From positions 10,579,340-10,643,339 of the forward strand of contig OY294050.1 in NCBI GenBank assembly GCA_958510825.1: DNA of 64,000 nt. Reading direction: 5' to 3'. This stretch comes from Brachypterus glaber (Eukaryota; Arthropoda; Insecta; Coleoptera; Kateretidae). The position numbers and the translations under genes were made by a program. Positions 11,224 to 22,816 of this stretch are shown here, one piece after another (positions within the stretch are counted from its first letter, which is position 1; each line of letters begins with the position of its first letter). The notes beneath the pieces are model-generated. The model had not been told where the DNA came from. It was given only the letters and a program-made list of their open reading frames with translations, and did no database searches.

Positions 11224-12150
11224 TACTATACCACCCAAATCGAAAGAAAAATACGAACGCGAGAATAAAATTTTTGATAACTGGGGAAATTAAAAAGATT
11301 ACAATATTATGGTTTTTAAAATTGCATGATTGTTACTGTTAATTTTAGCTGTTTGGCTCGTAAGATCAATTAAATTAGATCCCGGGATAAACACCAGTCC
11401 CTAAAAAGTAAGTATTTTGTAAAAAACTGCCTTTTCTAAAGAGTGGGGTAAAAATATTACTTACGTTGCTAGGGGAGACGTGAGACAATCTACAAACAAT
11501 GAATAAAACAATTTCCTTAGGTAAATTGACGACAGTAATCTATGTGTTTATTTTGATGTATTGGATAAGGGCATATCCACAGGCTCGCATAACAACATAG
11601 TGAGGCGAAATAGTAATAGTTGTAATATAAATAAAATATATGAACACCCTGTATTAGAAAATATGTAAAATCAACAGAAGGTTAGTTAAGGCACCTTCGC
11701 CAAATTATAGTATTTAATTTTTTCGCGCCAATAATTTAAATATTTCTCAAGGACTTTCTTAGGGAAAAATCCTTGACAGTTTGACAGTTGGTCACTTGTT
11801 ACTGACTACCGTGATCAACAACACCAATTGTTAAGATTTTGGTGTAACTTGAATTATTGAAACCATCCTCAGGATTAATGCAAATTTCTCATGAAATTTG
11901 AGTTATCTGGTGCTTTCAGGTAATATTTATTTAAATATTTCTGCTTATAAAATACTAATTTCTAAACTTTCAGTTTTCAGTTATACGAACCTTAACTAAC
12001 CTACTACGTTTAAACAACAGTATAATAATAAAGTCTGGTCGATCAACTTCTTCGTTTACTCTGAGCAACCCACTGACACCCCGAGAGTGAACAAGGTATT
12101 CTTACACGGCGCCCTAATCTCTTCAAAAGTTTACATTGTGACAATAGTAC
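11224..12150. other. Non-coding, AT-rich
   Basis: No gene seen. GAACACCCTGTATTAGAAAA at about 11641 is another copy of the arthropod element-end motif also found near 4654 and 62463. Confidence 0.5.
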
Positions 12151-12226
12151 ATAACAATGCGATGCAGTGATTGGCTTCATGTGCCGCCATGTATCTTGTA
12201 AGCCAATCACGGCATCGCATTCTTAT
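12151..12226. repeat. Inverted repeat with CCAAT-type arms
   Basis: AACAATGCGATGCAGTGATT-GGCTT pairs with AAGCC-AATCACGGCATCGCATT, about 26-bp arms around a 22-bp spacer. Each arm contains an ATTGG/CCAAT pentamer. Probably a small palindromic MITE. Confidence 0.65.
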
Positions 12227-12639
12227 GTTTTATGTTCTTATGCAAGCTTCTGGATGTGCCTTAAAATATATTATTATCTAATTTATTATTTATAATGTTT
12301 GAAAGAAACATATATTTTTTGTAATTACATCTTTGTTTCATAGTGAAATTTTGCTTAAGACTTGCGTAGTTAGTTCTCATTGCATTCTAACTGTACTTAT
12401 AAATAATCTCTGTTATCTTTATAATGTGTGGGAGAGATCATATTCCAATTATACCACAGTGTTTAAAAATTCTGCATAAGTATGCATTAATGCAGTTTTT
12501 GTCTAAATACGTAGTATACAATTATAATCTAAATATAACTTCTTATAAGTTAAAGATATCAGCATGGATAAATTGTTCATGTGTTTGGACTTTTTTTCAA
12601 TTATAATTATTTATTTAATAATTACATAGGACCACAAAT

Positions 12640-13030
12640 AGTATATTAAAGTACTAGTGTCATAACATACGTTTTTAGCGAACGAGTACATGTTTAGAAA
12701 ACGAGCCACTTGCGGCGAGTTTTCTAAAGTCCAAACGTGTTATGAAACGAGTGCTTTATACAATTTTTCCTATTTTGCTCTAAAATTTTAGAAAACACAT
12801 TTAAATTGATGATTTAGGTATTTTTTTTAGGGTTGGCATTACAGTCTTCGCCATGTTTAAAATTCTAAGAACGAATATTATTTTAATATAGTTTATAGTA
12901 ATTTCTTGTCTTTTTCACTGCAAGTAACCAAGCCACAATTTTAACACGGTAAAACAAAACCTAAACACAAAATTTTGTAGAAAATTAAATTTTAAAGCGA
13001 CGTTCACATTTGCACGGAAAACGCTGGCTT
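12640..13030. repeat. Dispersed repeat, inverted partner at 20745-21060
   Basis: About 390 bp here match the reverse complement of 20745-21060 with scattered differences, including shared blocks TTAAAGCGACG-TTGCACGGAAAACG, AAAATTTTGTAGAAAATTAA and GCCATGTTTAAAATTCTAAG. Its left end (12650-12760) is an imperfect palindrome (CATAACA-ACGTTT / AAACGTGTTATG). No coding potential. Confidence 0.7.
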
Positions 13031-13551
13031 CAAAAAATTTCAAAAACTGGAAAAAAAAATAATAGACAATTGATTCCAGATTTCAAAATTGTCTAGCACC
13101 TAAAGTAATAAATTTTGGGAGTTTATTATTATGATATATCGAAAATCTGACCGAAAAAGTATTGATTTTTGGCTTTAGTTGGGTTGGACTTTGGGTTTAG
13201 TTGTGCCCGTATATGTTTTTATTGAAAGTACCAAAAAGTAAAACATATCTTTTCGCACCCAGTGAATATTGTAAATTTACATTCAAATTTACATGAATAG
13301 GTAGGTATTAATATCGTTCTCTGTGTGTGAAAACGTAAATGTGAAGTACGATAAATTATATTTATTTATTTATTTTTTAATAATATTTACATAAAATAGA
13401 CATTATTCATTACTGTATTATAAACTTAATATTGATTTATTATCCTAATGGTTCAATAGTATGAAAATTTGTTTTATTACGTAGTACTTATACCAAAAAA
13501 GTAATTATAATTATATTTTATCGATTATATTTAAAAGCGCCCCGTTTTGAT

Positions 13552-13615
13552 TAATTAACTGAAAAGTTTCATTTTTCGGCCTAGGTCGAAAACTAAAATA
13601 GTCGACGTTGATTGG
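13552..13615. repeat. Imperfect palindrome
   Basis: TTGATTAATTAAC...TTTCATTTTTCGGCC pairs loosely with CGAAAACTAAAATAG...TTGATTGGTTAATT around CCTAGG. It is weaker than its neighbours. Confidence 0.45.
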
Positions 13616-13718
13616 TTAATTGATACTGAAACTGTTGATATTCGAATTCTCTCTTCAAATTTGTTGTCAAAAATATAAATATATTTATTAATATATTACA
13701 ATCGAATAAAAAACAGTG

Positions 13719-13838
13719 TATGATACAGGGGCGAAAACAGTTTTTAGAGCGATTACGGTTGACAACCTAGCTCTCTGAGCTCGGGTGGCAATCTCCGTAA
13801 TCGCCCTAAAAAACAGTATTTTCCGTCCTTGTATCATA
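13719..13838. repeat. Imperfect palindrome with strong arms
   Basis: TATGATACAGGGGCGAAAAC and TTTTTAGAGCGATTACGG pair with CCGTAATCGCCCTAAAAA and the TTTTCCGTCCTTGTATCATA end. The centre is CTCTCTGAGCTC. A fragment of the right arm (ATTTTTCGTCCTTGTATCA) recurs at about 28457-28474 in FIG4 intron 10, so this is a dispersed family. Confidence 0.75.
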
Positions 13839-14290
13839 AACTACTATTTTTGGTATTGAGATGTATTTATTACTCGAACCGATCACAATAAAATCTGCCG
13901 TCCTTTGCTTATTAAGGTCTTAACAAAGATTAAATAAGAATCTACGAATCTACTAATGATTTAGCACTTTACCCTTGCATTTACCATCTTGAAAAATCGA
14001 TCAGCTGGGACTTTACTGATTATATTTCTGTAAAGTGCCACCTTCACCACTTTCAGCTTAAAATGTAAAGTAACAGATCTGTTTGACAACCTTTTTGATA
14101 TTAGGTATTGTTCACGGGAAGTGTTTGCAATTTTGGTTTGGCAAATATTAGGGTTTATAGATGTTAGAAAATCTTAATTGGCCATATAGGGCCTAGATGA
14201 CCTATGTTTTAATATTAAAAACGTTGTCCACTTTATATTTATTGTCAATAAAGTTTTTTAATATTTTAATGGTTCTCATTTTAGTTTTAG

Positions 14291-14326
14291 TTTATCACAC
14301 GATAGTGCGACATCATGCGTGATAAA
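14291..14326. repeat. Short palindrome (TTTATCAC / GTGATAAA)
   Basis: TTTATCACACGATAGTGC faces GACATCATGCGTGATAAA; arms are 18 bp with mismatches. Same general style as the other palindromes in this part of the window. Confidence 0.5.
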
Positions 14327-14330
14327 AGAA

Positions 14331-14804
14331 AATTAAAATTAAAGCCTAAAACATTAATAAGGTATGTATCGATGTCAGTTTTCTAAGTTTTAAACCAACA
14401 AAAATTATAAGGAATAATGTATATTTATAGTAAATTAAAAAGAAGAAACAAGTAATGAAGAAAAAATACAATCATCCACCTCCAACACTAGTAACTTAAA
14501 ACTATATTAATTACGATCAATTTAAAATGGTCATAGAAGGATAAAAATTTGATATTGTAACTTGATCTTAGCTATTTTTCTATTGTTTCATGGTCTGTTT
14601 ATGCTTTAATTTACAAGTTTAAAGAATTGGCAAAATCCATTTAATTTAGTGATCCCAAAGAAATATGTTTCCAGTGAATCTAATACTCATATCATGCAAA
14701 TACTCTTATTTCTTGGTCAATGCCGGCAGTGATCATTGCTCATCGCTTTGATACAATTTATTTTTGCTCATGATCATAATAATTTGCTTTTCTTATAGTT
14801 GAGT
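14331..14804. other. Non-coding, AT-rich
   Basis: I see no gene, repeat or RNA signal that I can support. Confidence 0.5.
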
Positions 14805-15100
14805 CAAACTGTTCGTCCAGTCAAGAAAATGCATAATTTTAGACTCGTTTAAACGAATGTATTTTTAACCAGTCCACGTGATTCTACACAGTTAACGTTC
14901 GACCCTATCCAATCATATTTCACAAAAAATTTAGCCACACCCACAAGGCATTTGTAGCAATAAATATTTACTGGACCGGCTTTAATTTGTTTTATTTGTG
15001 TTATATACTATATTAATATAATAAAATTTAATTACGTCCCTGTCTCACATTAATCTGTTTTAAATTTTAACATTCTACTATAAATGTGACACCAACTATA
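14805..15100. repeat. Dispersed repeat, inverted partner at 49515-49860
   Basis: Blocks AACTGTTCGTCCAGTC-like, CCACACCCACAAGGCATTTG, CTTTAATTTGTTTTATTTGT and GTCCCTGTCTCACATTAATC occur in the same order, on the opposite strand, at 49515-49860. The copies diverge moderately and differ by small indels. A non-autonomous element of about 300 bp is likely. Confidence 0.7.
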
Positions 15101-15255
15101 CCTGCTTTTTTATACAAATAGTGACATGTCTTATATCTTCTATAGATATAAATAAAATATATCTATAGATAATAAAAATAAAAGAGAGATAATTAAAAGC
15201 AAACAAAAAAAAGTAGCTGAATTTATAGTAAACTAAAAGAAATACCTATGCCTCT

Positions 15256-15470
15256 AGAAGTCTTAAACTTTTACGTAATTACGAAGAATTTTACCTATAG
15301 GTTAAAAAATATAAAATCATAGGTACCTTTGGTAAACAACTGCACTATTCTACATTAATGGACCAACCTTAAACCCGAACTTAAACCTTTTCTTGGAACT
15401 TGGGAGATACATAATAGATATAACATTGATTTTAGGCCCGGTTTCTCATCGACTTTTGTTACAAAAAGTC
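15256..15470. repeat. Direct repeat, second copy at 16060-16260
   Basis: Shared ordered blocks: TTTTACCTATAGGTTAAAAA, CATAGGTACC(T)..GGTAAAC, ACTTAAAC(C)TTTT and GGCCCGGTTTC. The two copies lie 800 bp apart in the same orientation and flank an AT-rich segment. This resembles two ends of a decayed element or a segmental duplication. No coding sequence is supported between them. Confidence 0.5.
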
Positions 15471-16260
15471 TGTATAACTGTATAACATTTACATACAGTG
15501 CGTTCCAAAAGTCACACCACCCACCCCTCTTAACTTTTGAACGGGTTGAGATATCGCAAAAAGAATTAAAAAATCAACACCTTTTTTTTTAATTTAAAAA
15601 CATTTTGCGAAATAGAGAATTTTATTTGCTTTAAACGATTAAATTTAAATGACATACGAAATCCTTTCCATAGTTTGAGTTGTTTTATTTACGTGTCAAT
15701 ATCTCTACTCGTTCAAAAGTTAAGACCTCACTGTATATTAGGAATATTGATGAAGTATTCTTTAAAAACAAATAGTAAGCTCTCAGGGACACCATTATTT
15801 TTTTATTAAAAATAAATCGAATTCTTTTAAAATTTCTTACCTGATTGTCCATGCGAAACAGAATCTTGTTTCTTCTGGATGCAAAGAAAATAAAGATAAA
15901 TGAGGTAAGGTAATCCAAAACAAAAATGTAATAAAATAGAGAAACTCAAAAAATAACTAAAACTCACTAAACTATAAAGCAAAACAAAACATAAAACCGA
16001 ATATAAACTTTAATAAAACTCAAAACAACAAAAATCTTCACTAACACAAGTCTTTCACTTTTAAGAAGAATCTTACCTATAGGTTAAAAATACAGAAGCT
16101 TAGGTACCTAAGGTAAACGAACGCACTACAATACACGGATAAAACAGAGCTTAAACTTTTTGTTGTGGCTTGGAGACCGATTGGGTAGAACAAAATTTCG
16201 AATTTTTGGCTAATAAAAATAAAATCGATTTTGGGCCCGGTTTCGGTTGGAATTCGTACA

Positions 16261-17540
16261 AAAAAGCTATACTCCGGTGCTCTTAAGAATACCCTCTGGT
16301 TTCAGTGACGGTCTACGGCGGTTTGAACCACAGTGGGCTCGGAGTATGGCATTCAAGAAGACAGCGCAACTCAAAGAGTATGGTATAGCTATGAAAACGT
16401 CGAAAACTGGGAAAAAATTAGATTATGTTTGTATTTCGTTTACGAGAAGCCTATATATAGGCTTTATTCTGTTGGCCATTTTGGCTTTCCTAGATTCAAC
16501 AGAGCTAAGTTTCTGTATTACTCCTATTGTTAAAATAAACTTTTCATTAATATCTATAATTTATACACATGACTGTTTATTAAATGTGGTGCTATAGGAG
16601 AATGATAAAGATAAAACAAGCCGTGAAGATATGTAATTCTACGCATTCAATTATACTCTATTCACAGTAAATGTCATTTCTGATGTGTAAAATAACACTC
16701 TATTTTTTGCAAAGGTTTAATGTGTCAGTTTATTAATGCTTGACGTTTCTACCCTGCTTGAGGGCTTTTTCAAAAGCTGAAAGATATAACAACTATGGTT
16801 AATAATAATAATATAACAACAATCATTGTATTGAATCACAATTGAAATTTAATAAGAAAGGAAAACTATGTAAATTTCTGTCATCAAAAATGTTACGTAA
16901 CACTTAAAAAATTGTAAACTTATAAAATGTTTATTGGATCACGTTTTTAACAATGATCTAGGGCTAAGATACGAATTCGTTGCAAATCCTCTAAACAAAA
17001 AAAGAATAGACATGGAAAACCATAGGCAATAACCGGTTTTCGGTTAACCGGTTTCGAAAATTACCTCAGACCGATTTTTGGTTAAAACACGGAAGCAATA
17101 ACCAGTTAAAAACCGGTTTAAACCTTGAAGCAAAATTTCCTTTCAATTTCTTCACTTTTTGTAAAAAGAAAATGTAACGCCTCGTTACATGGGGGTAAAA
17201 AATGGCCAAATTTGGCGTTACATAATACTTAAACGTTCCCTGTGTTCCACTGGATGTTTACGAGTATGTTCACATAAATGTATGTAAGAAATTTACATAA
17301 GTAGTTTTTCTTTTTTATTTTTCAATTTTGATTCAATACAGCAACAATGATAGTTGTTACATTATTATTTAATTTTATTTTTGCGAAAAACAAAAAAAAA
17401 AACATTTATTTTTAAGGTATTAAAAAAAAACAAAAAAAAAAATGAAAAAAAATTTTTTCAAAATAATTATTTTTTTCAAAAAACTTAAAAAAATATATTT
17501 TTTTGCGAAAAATGTAAAAAAATTGATTTTTTTTTGAAAA
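16261..17540. other. Non-coding, repeat fragments
   Basis: An open frame of 116 codons (16247-16597) covers part of the repeat copy and gives no recognisable protein. At 16616-16680 the AACAAGCCG...TATTCACAG repeat recurs. About 16720-16790 contains GACGTTTCTACCCTGCTTGA followed by TTTTTCAAAAGCTGAAAG, which resembles remnant ends seen in Penelope-type repeats. 17172-17240 is a partial copy of the 1315-1469 MITE. Confidence 0.45.
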
Positions 17541-17800
17541 TTGGTAGAATTGATCATTATAATAAAAGTAACGTTAACCGGAATGTTGTTTTAGCTTTTT
17601 TTAAAAGGTTAACCCCGATAACTTTTTTGTTTTTGGGGGGATTACTTTCAAAATTGGTAGAATTGATCTTTATAATAATAGTATTTTTTCCTGAAAATGT
17701 TACGTTAATCGGATTTTTATTTCACCTTATTTCGATTTTTTTAAAAGCGTAACCCCCCAGAACTTTTTTGTTTTTGGAGGGATTACTTTCAAAAACAATG
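17541..17800. repeat. Tandem modules of about 110-140 bp
   Basis: Blocks ATTGGTAGAATTGATC, CGTTAA(C/T)CGG and ACTTTTTTGTTTTTGG followed by GGGATTACTTTCAAAA each occur twice in order (near 17541 and 17652, 17562 and 17700, 17620 and 17761). The same last block lies inside the element at 6098-6519. Further right, GACGGACGGAC (about 17879) and a CGAAACTACCATAATAATAT end match the 3' part of that element, so 17541-18025 is a partly duplicated relative. Confidence 0.55.
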
Positions 17801-18100
17801 GGAACTTTGGAATTGAATTGAATTGAATTGATTATTCTTTCTTGAGTTATTTTGTTCACAAAAATCGTGACATCGGACGGACAGACGGACGGACATTTAA
17901 AAGGTTGCATATTCTTTCACGAAACAAATTAATATCCAAGAATTTTTTGTCTAGGACGATTTTTGAAATTTTTTGAAAATTCGAAACTACCATAATAATA
18001 TTCGAGCGCAGGCGGTGTGAATAACATAACAATAACAAGCCGTGAAGATATGTAATGCTTCGCATTCCTTAATATAATCCTCACAGTGGATAATATATTG

Positions 18101-18842
18101 CGATTCTATGATTTTAGAGCTTCTTAAAATTTGACTTTAATCCGTCATTTTGACAGGAAAGTCAATTCGTCTTGTTGCACAGAGCACACATACCAAATTT
18201 TATGTTTCTAAGTAGAAGAATTTATTTGGACTTTTTCTCCACAATTTCTTCACCTCTATGATAGCTTGATAATAAAAAAAAGTAATTTTGGAGTTAAGCC
18301 GCCCTTACATCAAGTATCCACTAAGTTTATTACACAGGATCATCTGCAGTTGACATTCCTTTTAAATCACACACAGCAGGGGTTCTTTTATGATATACCT
18401 AATTACCTTCATCTAGGTACATGGTGATCCACGTACGCGGGTAGTTTTAAAAAATTTTACCTGAAAGGTCTGGCAACTCCGATGTTTTTTCTGATTATGA
18501 TTCTGTGGTGTATTTTACGTTCTGTGTAAAAATTAAAAAAAATCGTTAGATGGCTTTTTTTGCAACATCGTCTTAAACTTAACACTTTTACCGAGGAACA
18601 GTGATTCATATTTGACTTAATAAAAACAAGCTATACCTGTACCTTATAGATTTTGAACTGCTGAATCCATATCTGTTCTTAACATTTAGTTACGTTGTGT
18701 AGTTTTTGCGAAATATTATATTTTGTATTCAGGAAGTTGAAATTTTGCCCAAGTTTGGGATTCCAAAACTTTGGAACAGTAAAGTGTTTTAATACTTTTT
18801 CGGCCTGTATAAAGGAGTTTATATGTATAAACATTAAAATGA
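18101..18842. other. Non-coding
   Basis: No gene, RNA or clear repeat could be supported. Confidence 0.5.
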
Positions 18843-18916
18843 TCTTCTTCTTCTTCTTCTTCTTCTTCTTCTTCTTCTTCTTCTTCTTCTTCTTCTTCTT
18901 CTTCTTCTTCTTCTTC
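18843..18916. repeat. (TTC)n microsatellite
   Basis: About 24 uninterrupted TTC/CTT units. Open frames on both strands encode only poly-Phe or poly-Lys runs and are not genes. Confidence 0.98.
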
Positions 18917-19057
18917 TCTTTTTGCTTGGCGTTGTGAAACGTTTCCACCAATTTCAAAACTTGTAAATTTTTATCAACATTACTGTAAAAGTTTTTGCTT
19001 AAAATGGATTTCGTTATATTACAAGAACACACTACGGTTTCTAGCGGGAATTATTTT

Positions 19058-19059
19058 AA

Positions 19060-19110
<51 letters not shown>

Positions 19111-19111
19111 T
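19058..19111. repeat. (TTA)n microsatellite
   Basis: About 17 units of ATT in a pure run. Confidence 0.97.
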
Positions 19112-19658
19112 ATTTAGGATTATATTACAGAGTTATGGAGAGCCCCAGATAAGCTGTTGGCTTGTGATTTAAGGTTTTATTTCAAATAACGCAAAACTGA
19201 TTTTCTAAGTACCTGCATTGACCTTAAATTAGGCAAAACAAGTTATTTAAATGTGGATCACCTTATATTTCTCAAAGGATAGGTAATTTGTTAGATTTAT
19301 AGATTTATTTTTTCTTAAAAAATAAATTTGACCACTAACATCCGGTTGACAAAAACCTATTTTCCAATATTCTCGTTTTATACCTATAAAAGGAAGTGGC
19401 AAGGGAAGTGGTTTTAAAAAGAAGTCTTAGCGACTTTATTAATACATATTGTATTACCTCGAGTATTACCTATTACATAGCGTTGACCAAAGGCTTTACA
19501 CTTCAATGATTTTAATTTTGAGAAATGGGACGATTTGTGAGCGACCATAAGAACAAAAAAGTCTTGTTATAAAGAAAAAACAAATAAATAGGTAAATAGA
19601 TTTTGAATGGGAAACTCCCATGAATTTAGTTTAGTCATGACTTCGGTTTCTCCTATCT
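19112..19658. other. Non-coding
   Basis: Nothing recognisable between the microsatellite and the Tc1-like element. Confidence 0.5.
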
Positions 19659-20562
19659 TACAGTCGGTCAAATAAGAGCGTGTCGTCTATAACGTGTAGT
19701 AAGAGAGAGCCCTACTTTTTTTTCGGGGATATACTTTACTTCCTGACCAACAATGCTTTGTACATAGAGACTTTTTCTGACCCTTATTTTTAGTGACTCA
19801 GCACGTTTTAAAACATGAGTGCTGCGTAGGCATCACGTTTCGAGGCTGTGTTCCTCTGTTTGCACCCGAAAGGTCCGAAAATGACGCCTACAGCGGCTGC
19901 AAAGTATATGGAAAAGTCAAAGACATTCGTCAAGAAGTGGGTGAAACGATACTCGAAAACGAAAAATGTTGACGACTTACCAGATCGTGGCTCAACAGGA
20001 AAGGTGTCGGCTAAGCACGAAAAAATGATTTTAAACATGTTTTCGCAGAATCCTCAATTAACCCTGCGCCAAGGGGCAAAAAAACTGATGCAGAAAGGTT
20101 TGGATATCACATGAAACAATTCGTACTCACCTTCATTCATGTTTGGGGGTGTCTGTCGGAAAAAGGTTTTGGATTTTTATTTCTCTTTACGTATAACTTG
20201 AACGCTGAAAAAATAGTCGAGATTTACCAAAAAGCTCTTATACCGACTGCCAAACGTTGGTATGGCGATAAAAATAATCAGCGGATCCTCCAAGAGGACA
20301 ACGACGCCAAACATCGGAGCAAGTTGTATAAAACACCTTGTAGGTCCCTTACGAGTATAAATGAATAAATAAATAAATAAATAAATAAATAAGAGGGCAT
20401 CCGACATCATCACGCTGGATTGGCCGTCCCAATCACCCGACGCAAACCCCATTGAGAATGTGTGGTCATTCATTAAGCACAACCTTCGCGGGAAATTTAT
20501 TTAAAAAAAATCATTACTTAAATGAGTCATTTTTCTTAAGCGGACTTTTGACACATACTATG
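19659..20562 (+). mobile_element. Decayed Tc1-like transposon
   Basis: The left end CAGTCGGTCAAATAAGAGCG and right end CGGACTTTTGACACATACTA are related inverted ends. Between them lies a broken transposase frame. At about 900 bp it is shorter than the roughly 1.3-1.7 kb of intact Tc1-family elements, consistent with internal deletion. Confidence 0.75.
19815..20504 (+). pseudogene. Tc1-family transposase pseudogene
   Basis: A start ATG at 19815 is followed by an in-frame TAG at 19827-19829. The paired-like helix-turn-helix region then continues (MTPTAAAKYMEKSKTFVKKW, then LPDRGSTGK and LTLRQGAKKLMQKG). At about 20111 the frame shifts directly to WGCLSEKGFG, so roughly 100 residues are missing, including the first catalytic Asp. 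The second Asp region (LQEDNDAKHRS) is present. About 60 bp ending in a (AATA)n run (20361-20392) interrupts the gene before the last catalytic block (LDWPSQSPDANPIENVW). It cannot encode an active enzyme. Confidence 0.85.
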
Positions 20563-20665
20563 TATAGAAAGGATATTTTCTAAGTTGCTAGGGACAAGTA
20601 TACCTACTTGCTATAGCCCTTTCTAGCTTAAGTACTTATATATTTATTTTTCTATTTTGCGACTC

Positions 20666-20716
20666 TTATAAGCTCATAATCACGCGCATTTTGCGTGTTC
20701 TTATAGGCCCATAAGA
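20666..20716. repeat. Imperfect palindrome (Ttt loop)
   Basis: CTCTTATAAGCTCATAATCACGC pairs with GCGTG-TTCTTATAGGCCCATAAGAG around a short TTTT-containing loop. Same style as the 9-14 kb palindromes; it directly precedes the 20745-21060 repeat copy. Confidence 0.6.
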
Positions 20717-20744
20717 GGTCTGTACTTTTTTTCTTTTGGGTTGG

Positions 20745-21060
20745 CAACAGACGTTTTCCGTGCAAATGTCAGCGTCGCTTTAAAGTTTAATTTTCTATAA
20801 AATTTTGTGATTGGTTACTTGCAGTAAAAAAGAGAAGACATGACTATAAAATATATCAAAATATAATTTGTTCTTAGAATTTTAAACATGGCGAAAACTG
20901 TTATACCAACCCGAAACGAAAATCCCTAAATCAGTCATCAATTTAAATGCAAGTTTTTTTTTTAATTTTAGAACTAAATGTATAAAGCACTCGTTTCATA
21001 ACACGTTTTTAGCGCATAGTATGTTATGAAACTAGTACTTCAATATACTATTGTATAAAG
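20745..21060. repeat. Inverted copy of the 12640-13030 repeat
   Basis: Reverse-complement match to 12640-13030, ending at 21000-21060 in its own palindrome (CATAACACGTTT / AGTATGTTATG). The central part of the palindrome is shorter than in the partner copy. Confidence 0.7.
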
Positions 21061-21834
21061 GAAACATGAATAAGTAAATATTATATTATGAAAATAAAGC
21101 GCTTGCCAACTGACATAGCATTCCAGAATCAATTGATATTTCATTGGAAAAGTTTAAATTGAAAATACAGGGAGATTTTCGTAGAAGATTTGGTAACTCC
21201 TGTTAGTCAGTGGGAATAAATAGACAGGCCTGTAGCCAGGTGGCGGAAAAAAGGGTGCTGACCCCCTGGAAAACTATTTGCGCTTCCTGGAGCATTTAGA
21301 ATGTGTACAGTATTTGGTTTAAGGAAGATAAATTTTAATATTTTGTTTGTGACTCCAGAAACGATCGAAAATTCAATGGTAGGTATACTGAAAAGTTGAA
21401 ATTAAAAATAAAGAGCAATATTCAGTAATACCTAGATATACATACCTAGCAAAACAAAGGTTTTTGGGAATATTTTTTGTGAAAATATTTTTAAGATTAT
21501 TTTTCGCAATCTTTTCTTACAAATAAACAATATTACCTATATAAAGTTGTAAATTAAGAAAAAAAAGGATGGTCAACCTTGCAGTCAAAACAATTTTCAA
21601 ATAGTAAAAAAATCACAAATAAAAATTTTTGTAGGTACTTAAATTCTCTAGCCAAAATCTACGTAAGCAAAAAATTATAACAGTTTTCCCTCCACCCAAG
21701 TATGATTCAGAATCGCATTCAAAAAAAAAACAATCGGTGGTTATACCTACGAGCGAGGAGTCTATCTATCACTGGCTGCACTAGATGTACATTAAATGTG
21801 CATTATCTGCATTATCTGTAAATTGCGTAATGTT
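21061..21834. other. Non-coding; TGCATTA-rich from about 21780
   Basis: No gene. From 21783 to about 22090 the word GCATTA / TGCATT recurs many times, with more copies at 22290-22370. Confidence 0.5.
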
Positions 21835-21970
21835 GTCACAATACTAACCTGTGAGCTGAGACAAGGGGAAGAGAAGAGGTAAAATATAGCATATAAAGTA
21901 TAGGTGACCTTGAATTTTTCACATTCCACAGAGGTGCCAGTCCATAAAATGTACACAGTACATCATTTTC
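21835..21970. repeat. Repeat copy, partner at 27706-27840
   Basis: GTCACAATACTAAC-CTGTGAGCTGAG, AAGTATAGGTGAC and CACAGAGGTGCCAGT blocks match the 27.7-kb copy in order. Here the left inverted end is damaged. Confidence 0.7.
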
Positions 21971-22717
21971 ATTACTGTGCAATGCACATTGTGCATTATT
22001 CTGCATTATTTGCATTATTTTGCTTTACTCGGTACTACCTGCATTACTCTGCATAACCTGCATTGTTTTGCATTACCTACTTTGCATTATTTTTGGTAGA
22101 AAATGTCAGGGAAAAAGCTTTCTTTTTTAGGTGATGTTTTCTTTTTCATCAAAAATTTGGCGAGAGTTGTTTTTTGTTTGTTTTTTGGTAAAAACCGTCA
22201 GGGACAAACCTTTTTGTTGGAGGAGCTTTTTTTTCTTTTTTTTTAGTCATAAAAAATCTGGCGAGGGTTTTTTTTTTCGTCTTCAAAAATGTATGCAGTA
22301 ATGCAGGTACACCTGCATCACTTTGAACTAAAAATATCGTGCAGTACGTGCATTTTCTGCAGTAGGTGTACAGAAATTTCCCCAGTGATAGACCCCTCGC
22401 CTACGAGTAGTGCGTAACTTCCGCAGCGTAAGTAAAAAGTATCAAACTATGCGTTACTTAAGGTCAATGAATTACCTCTAAGAACCACACTCCCGTAGTC
22501 GCACAAGGTAAAAAAGTCATTTGCGCATGCCCAAGGGTGTCTGGGTGCTTCGATGGTCCGTTCAAGATGATGGACTCGAGAGGAACAGCCCGAAACCCAA
22601 ATAGCACACAACAGTTCTAAGTTTTTATAAGAACTAAGAATATACAGGGTGTATTGGAAATAAGGTCCGAAATTTAATTTTTATAAACTTATGTCTAACA
22701 ATGCGTCGTAATTACTT

Positions 22718-22816
22718 GGAGGTAATTTTGAAGGTTACGAGGTAATCTGAAGGAAATCTTTAAAGATTTCCTCCTAAAGGTGTACAAAATTTTGTCAGCG
22801 GTTTATTCTTCGGCTA
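22718..22816. mobile_element. Partial GAGGGGTAAACCGC-family MITE
   Basis: Shares GAAGGTTACGAGG, GAAATCTTT(A/G)AAGATTTCC and CTCCTAAAGGTGTACAAAAT with copies at 30209-30340 and 35771-35902. The left terminus is eroded. Confidence 0.65.

Noticed and set aside
16247..16597. 116-codon plus-strand frame (MEFVQKSYTPVLL...)
   Set aside because: It starts in a repeat copy related to 15256-15470, shows no recognisable domain and has a low-complexity hydrophobic end.
18679..19032. 117-codon frame with poly-lysine and its antisense poly-phenylalanine frame
   Set aside because: The length is created by the (TTC)n microsatellite; flanking residues resemble no protein.
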